64,000 nt of DNA, from the NCBI GenBank assembly GCA_014526335.1, contig JACTAT010000113.1:520514-584513 (forward strand), in the 5' to 3' direction. The notes beneath the pieces are model-generated. The model saw only the letters and a program-made list of their open reading frames with translations. It did no database searches and was not told the origin of the DNA. This stretch comes from Chrysaora quinquecirrha (lineage: Eukaryota > Cnidaria > Scyphozoa > Semaeostomeae > Pelagiidae). Positions 58,901 to 64,000 of the stretch are shown here, piece by piece; positions within the stretch are counted from its first letter, which is position 1; the number at the start of each line of letters is the position of its first letter. The position numbers and the translations under genes were made by a program.

Positions 58901-61900
58901 TGTTCCTAGAATTTATTCCGTCTTTATGTTGTTTTAGGCCATTGAACTCTTGAATAAATGGGAACCAATTGACACAGTCGATGCCTTGGAGTTGTTGACA
59001 CCACAGTTTACAAATAGAGCTGTTAGGCAATACGCCGTATCGAGGCTTAAGCAAGCTTCAAACGAGGTAAATCCAAGATGTCTCCGTACATTTTCATATC
59101 AGTATTTTACTAAGTCTTTATCTATTCTTATTAATTTATTTGGTTCGTTTAAAAAGTTATCCATTGTTTCTCTGTAGGATCTGTTGTTATACCTTCTGCA
59201 ACTAGTGCAAGCCCTGCGCTACGAGGTCACAGTCAGCACTACGCAGCAAACCACTGAGAAGGAGAATACTGAAAGAGAGAAAGAAAAAGATGCTGAAGAA
59301 ATATCGGATCTCATTGATGAAACTAAGGATTTGCCCTTAGGTGAAGCAACGTTTGTGTGATGCACGTTTTCTGTAAGAACAACATTTTTAAGAAATACCA
59401 GGCTGAAATTTGGGTCAAATACTTTTTGCTATATCCGCAGCTACTTGAGATAAATACAAGGTGAAGGTTAATGTGAAATGGTATATTAAACGCCAGTCAA
59501 TATGATCTCAGTAATAGGTTAGCTACTCGAGACTTCGACCCTGACTAAGGCTAGAACGCCGACCTGGCTGAGCTTCTGACACCACGAGCCAGCTGGATTA
59601 GGCCACGACACCACAGCACCTTCATATAAGCAAAGTCCGTCAGAGTAAAACGTATTTCAAACTTAATAAATATATTCGGACTTATCAAGGCTGTTTCTGA
59701 CACTGTATTAGACATGATAGTCACCACTTATCATGACAAGCCTTTGATATTTAGTTGGGCAACGTTTCGGGAGAGATCCGTCTCCCATCATCGGGCAATG
59801 AGAAGGTCGGATCGAAAGGTGTGAAATTAACCGGACCCGCGAGGAAGCTCGGAGTTTTTTGGCGCTCAATTTCTAAAATTTGTGGCGCCAAAATTGCGTT
59901 CAGTGCAACTTTTGATGTTATTCAACCAGATTTCTGGGATTGGGTAAGATACTTGATTGATACAAGGAGTTGATAGAACTGAGTGAATGCTCTCTTTAAC
60001 AAGTCTGTTTTTCCAGTTCTTATCTTCATCAATCACTGAAATTTTATCCCAATCCATCTGGTGTTTTTCCGTCCAACAATGATTGGCAAGATCACTTTTG
60101 TCAGTTCGACCATGGGTCACATTCGATTTATGTTCTTTGAGCCTAGTTCCTGTCTCTTCTTCTCTATTTCAAACTTGTTTTTCGAAAAGATAAAGAAATC
60201 ATAAGGTGGTGAAAAACAGCTCCAAAAATAGAACAAGCAGGCTGAAAGGAAAGCCAAATATTCGTACATTTTAGACGTTTAGTTCATAGGATGCATTAGT
60301 GGTTAGTTTGAGGTGTTTTCCGTACCTACTTGTTGGGTACAATTTAGTTTAGAGGCTTAAACTCTTTTTAGTTATAACCATTTATATTTTTTAGAATTGG
60401 GCCTATGTTGCCTTTCACCAGTTATTCTTTTATTCTTGCGATGTTTATCTTATCATTCATCATGTTGATCATTTATCAATTTTATTTTTTAGGTGATGAT
60501 TCGACTGATGGAGAGAACGAAGACAAACAAAAAATTGATGAGACAGAAACAGAAACAAAAATAAACAGAAAGCAATCTTTGGAGCCTGAAAATAGTGTAA
60601 GATATTTTGTTGTTATACTAAATCGTCATTTTGAAAATTTCAAGCAGAAGGAACTTCGCAGATATTAAAGATAGTCTTATCTGCTTTAGGATAAGAATTA
60701 AATGTAGGGTGCGTTCTTTTAGAACTTTTATCCCTTCTGATTTCTGAAGAAAAGTAGAATTTGCAGGCTCCTATTCATGGGCCTCCTTAAAAAGGCAGTA
60801 TTCATAAACGGAAGACTTTAGAGAAGTTGATTTGCACACCATTTCTCTGCGAATTCTGTAAAATCTTCTAGCTCTCGAGTCAGGAAAGTTAGGAGCCTCC
60901 AAAGTCTCCGACTTCCCCGAGAGTTGTCTTTAATAACGGGCTTATGATCTTTCGGAAGTCTAGAGATAGAAGAAGAGACAGAAAAAGGTCCCAAAGAACG
61001 CACCCTAAACGGTTGTTCATTTGCCTTTGAGTGAGTCTCTTGCATGGAGTTAACACACAATCTTTATTTTGTTTGCATCTGAAAGGTATGTTTGGTATGA
61101 CATTATTTTGGGAAACAAAATCGATGAGATTTTGAATCTCAGTCTTCAAATTCTGCCCGTGCGATAGCCAGAAAGGCTTTCTCTCTAGCAAAAATTACCG
61201 CATTTCCTCGAATAATCACCTTCGAATAAGCGTCCCTTTTTGTTTGAGATGACCATCAGGTTGGTCCCTGACACCTCTTTAATAGTATATATATGCAACC
61301 TCCTGATGGGAGGAATCAAGAGACACCTTTTGCCAGTTGCTGCAAAACTTAGTTTTCATCAGAAAGTTATTCATGAATTTTCAAATAAGTGGTCCTCTTT
61401 GAGACAGATTTTTAGCGCCCCGAGCACTTGATCGTGGTAGATCAAATCCTTATAGATAGCATCACATCACTCTTGCCCTTGTTTGTTGGTTAGAGACAAG
61501 CTATCTCTGCTTTTGGAATTAGACACGAAGTTTAAAGTTATAACATATTTTTTTCCTCTACAGGGTTCAGATCTTGCTTCATTCCTGGTATCAAGAGCAT
61601 GTACAGATGATAAAATCGCAAATTTCTTTTTCTGGTAAGAGAACGCTTAATCAATTCATTTCTACTCCATTAAATGAAAGGATCCAGTAGCTCTACACTT
61701 TGGGACAATAGCTGTACACTGTTCAGTTCTTGGGGATACTCCCTAATGTAGGCTGACAGGTATGTGCCCCTCGCATGGGTGAGTTTTTCTTAAGAAATTG
61801 CCTACAACTGGATCCGGTTTTTGCCTAAAATACCTTAAAGTGGTTATAGAATCGAATTTCCTTTAACCTTTGGTACACAAATGCATACTAAAATCATAAA

Positions 61901-63396
61901 CTTGGGTGGTTGAATGTGTAAAACAATGCTTTAAAGGTGGGTTGGTTTGTAAAATGTCGGGGGCACATCCCTGTACATTTCAGGACTTCAGGAGCAAAAG
62001 ATAACGCATGCGCATAGGAGTCCTCTCACAATTATTAGATGTATTGAAAAACGTCTATGAGTTTAAAAAGTTGGCTTTACATTATCGATTCGCGTGTCAC
62101 GAGTCGGAAGCGTAAGCAAGGGATATCTAAAGTTATGTACTGGGAGCCGGATATTCCCTCCCCCGGTTGGCTGGCTGAAGATTCATCGGAGAATAGCGAT
62201 TTTCCTGTAATGGGAACCACCGTAAGATGCAGTGCCTCAGCCACATTGTCTCGGCATTGTGGATGCAAGTGGGGAGCATCGTTCTCAGCACCGGATCTAT
62301 GTTTTTGCTTTTCACATATTAAAGTTGTAAGATTGCTATCGTTATGACAGTTTACTAGCATTAGATGATGCTGTGAACTGGAAGGCAGAACCATTGACCT
62401 GTGTTGACAAATCTTGCTTGCTTGCTTGCTTGCTTGCGTGCTTGCTTGTTTGTTTGCTTGCTTGCTTGTTTGCCTTCTTGCTTGCTTGTTGCTTGTTTGC
62501 TTGCTTGCTTGTTGCTTGCTTGTTTGCTTACTTGCTTGCTTGCTTGCTTGCAGATACTTAGCTTGCTCTTATTACTTTTGTCAGGTACCTTCTTGTTGAA
62601 TGCAAAGATGTTAGCAGCAGAGATAAGAAAGTCACTGAACTATACGTCAATGTGACTAAAAGTTTCAGCAAAGCCTTGTTAACTGTAAGTTGTTAATCGC
62701 CTTATTCGTTTCGTTTTTTATCCTTCTTTTGCTATGTAAGAAAACATTTATTCTTCCTCCTTTTACATCCTCAGCTCCTTTAACCTTTACTTCACCCCTT
62801 GTTCAACTGTCTATATCTCATTTTCCTTTCTTCCTCCACTTCTTCACCTTATTTCTCTTCGCCATCTTTTTTTATAAACAGTAGAAAAGTTTAAACTAAA
62901 GAATTACCTAGGACAACACTACTATACCACACCTACAAGGACGATACCAGGAAGAGCAAAATATCATGACTACCTCCTGGCATTTAACATAAACCTAAAC
63001 ACAGCTAATTTTACAACATAAACCTTAACACAACATTAAATTAACTACAAAATTACTTAAAACGAGAGAGAGAATATTTAGGAGGAGAGGAGATTTTCAA
63101 GTTTTCACCTGACTTATTCAAATTGATATACTATCGCCTTCTTCACATCCTCTTCCTGGTCTTTTTTTTATACTGGCTTCTCAGCATATCCAGGTAGGAT
63201 CCTGTCTTTTTAATTCTACTTGATAATAATTCTAATTAATTCTACTTTATGTATTCTCAAATATAATTTTTTATTTTAGGGTGATTACAAGTGCAAACAA
63301 CGACGAATACTCTTAGGCCATGAGCAATTATTTCTTGATAAAATAACGGATTTGATGAAAGCAGTGGAACAATTTGGTGGAAATCGGAAGAAGAAG
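52914..63396 (+). CDS. PIK3C3: class III phosphatidylinositol 3-kinase VPS34, first 17 exons (582 aa; kinase domain beyond the window)
   Basis: Exons: 52914-53005, 53811-53897, 54008-54109, 54373-54430, 54674-54759, 55090-55216, 56045-56131, 56210-56305, 56900-57076, 57630-57722, 58130-58186, 58938-59066, 59178-59340, 60493-60596, 61564-61634, 62585-62684, 63280-63396. All phases join. Intron 2 begins GCAAGT (GC-AG), the only choice that keeps frame. Residues about 12-245 are the C2 domain ([52 protein letters not shown]). Residues about 265-580 cover the helical PIK domain ([36 protein letters not shown]) with an acidic variable linker in exons 13-14. The catalytic domain is missing only because the window ends. 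Family role: makes PI3P on endosomes and autophagosome precursors in complex with VPS15 and Beclin 1. Confidence 0.97.
56473..56764. mobile_element. 292-bp hairpin MITE in a PIK3C3 intron
   Basis: Outer inverted ends AGGCCCAATC, and an inner pair of about 40-base arms (AACGATATTC, then CCATTTTGTGTT, ATACTT) at 56568-56606 and 56650-56690. No target duplication is evident. Confidence 0.75.
57765..58034. mobile_element. AAACATTG-type MITE copy 8
   Basis: Left end GTCCCTGGCAAAACGATCAA, right end GATCATTTGGCAAGGTC. The flanks TAT and TAG do not match, so this copy has decayed. PIK3C3 intron 10. Confidence 0.75.
59455..59625 (-). repeat. tRNA-like SINE copy
   Basis: Minus-strand copy with tail AAGGTGAAGGT, body CGCCAGTCAATATGATCTCA and a degraded B box. 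PIK3C3 intron 13. Confidence 0.7.
62000..62310 (+). repeat. dispersed ~300-bp repeat with conserved short ORF, copy 2
   Basis: Counterpart of 46895-47200. The open frame again contains GTTVRC and [17 protein letters not shown]3C3 intron 15. Confidence 0.75.
62414..62552 (+). repeat. (CTTG)n microsatellite
   Basis: About thirty-three CTTG units with occasional variants, in PIK3C3 intron 15. It produces cysteine/leucine-rich spurious frames in all three plus frames. Confidence 0.95.
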
Positions 63397-64000
63397 GTAA
63401 CTCTGTGTTCAGTTTCTCGTAAGAAAGAAACCTGTAGCATAAAGTTATATCTCTAGCATATGAGCAAAATGCTTAAAACCTAACGATTAAATTGGTAATC
63501 CTAGCACGTTTGCAAAAATCCTTGAAGCTGACAATCACAGAAGTAAATATTTCTATATTCACAACTATTAGAACAAAATTTTGTAGGAAACTATATCCTC
63601 TGAACGATTTATAGCCACACCAAAAATGTCTTCTAGATACTTGCACAATACTGGTTTATTAAACTACTTTCAACGCAAACGACTTTTCACAATTGACTTA
63701 TTATTTCTCAGGGAAAACTCACTAAATATATATTAATTTCAAGTGACAAATTTTTTTGATGAACTGAAAGGCTAAATATGAGTTTCAAACTTCTTTATTC
63801 GAGATCTCATTGCCTGTACTCGTACCCCACGAAAGTTTTCGATATAAGTGTATTGCTCATTAATGAACGATAGGATAAACCCACCAAGTGGGTCAAGGTA
63901 TTTTAAATTTTGAACCTCTCGAAGCCACCTCATTATTCTGTGAAGACGTGAACAATTTGCAAGCCTCATTACGGTGTTGCTAACTAGCCTCGTTTTGTTT
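63397..64000 (+). other. start of PIK3C3 intron 17
   Basis: Begins with the donor GTAACT. No further PIK3C3 exon, repeat or RNA gene was recognised before the window ends. Confidence 0.7.

Noticed and set aside
62373..62655. Cysteine/leucine-rich small proteins
   Set aside because: Produced by the CTTG microsatellite; three overlapping frames of one repeat.

Overview
This window is nuclear DNA from an animal. It is AT-rich and intron-rich, has canonical GT-AG splice sites plus one clear GC-AG intron, and is loaded with small inverted-repeat transposons and a tRNA-like SINE. The four host genes are all conserved animal genes. Their divergence from the vertebrate proteins, the intron sizes and the repeat content suggest an early-branching metazoan, most likely a cnidarian. 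That assignment is an inference, not something the sequence proves.

Layout. 1-3350: intergenic, with two foldback MITEs flanked by TA. 3351-8649 (minus): a complete six-exon AF9/ENL (MLLT3/MLLT1) gene, YEATS reader at the N terminus and ANC1-homology domain at the C terminus, with a 21-bp minisatellite in its last intron. 8650-12157: intergenic with MITEs. 12161-18588: an apparently complete 6.4-kb DNA transposon flanked by TAA. It has 22-bp terminal inverted repeats, dense subterminal arrays of a TAGCGAT motif, and two convergent genes: an IS630/Tc1-like DDE transposase with C-terminal zinc fingers (plus strand) and a Tudor-like/coiled-coil/BEN-domain protein (minus strand). 19414-38667 (minus): a sodium/calcium exchanger of the NCX/SLC8 family, 16 exons located, with both alpha repeats and Calx-beta modules; at least the 5' end and one piece of the second Calx-beta domain were not located. 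38668-48273: repeat-rich intergenic DNA with a hAT-type non-autonomous element (8-bp target duplication). 48274-52730 (minus): ZCCHC9, six exons. 52914-63396 (plus): PIK3C3/VPS34, the first 17 exons (582 residues, C2 and helical domains); the kinase domain lies beyond the right edge. ZCCHC9 and PIK3C3 are head to head, 183 bp apart, sharing a probable bidirectional promoter.

How parts relate. The host genes belong to separate pathways: transcription elongation, calcium extrusion, nucleolar RNA processing, and endosome/autophagy PI3P synthesis. The only multi-gene system that appears to work as a unit is the 6.4-kb transposon. Its two genes read inward from motif-dense ends, so the arrays could serve both as recombinase binding sites and as operators for both promoters. 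Several otherwise unrelated MITE families here share the TAA/TTA flank and the GG(N)CC-type ends with it.

Exon boundaries were assigned by eye from splice consensus, reading-phase continuity and remembered family features; no alignment or search was run.
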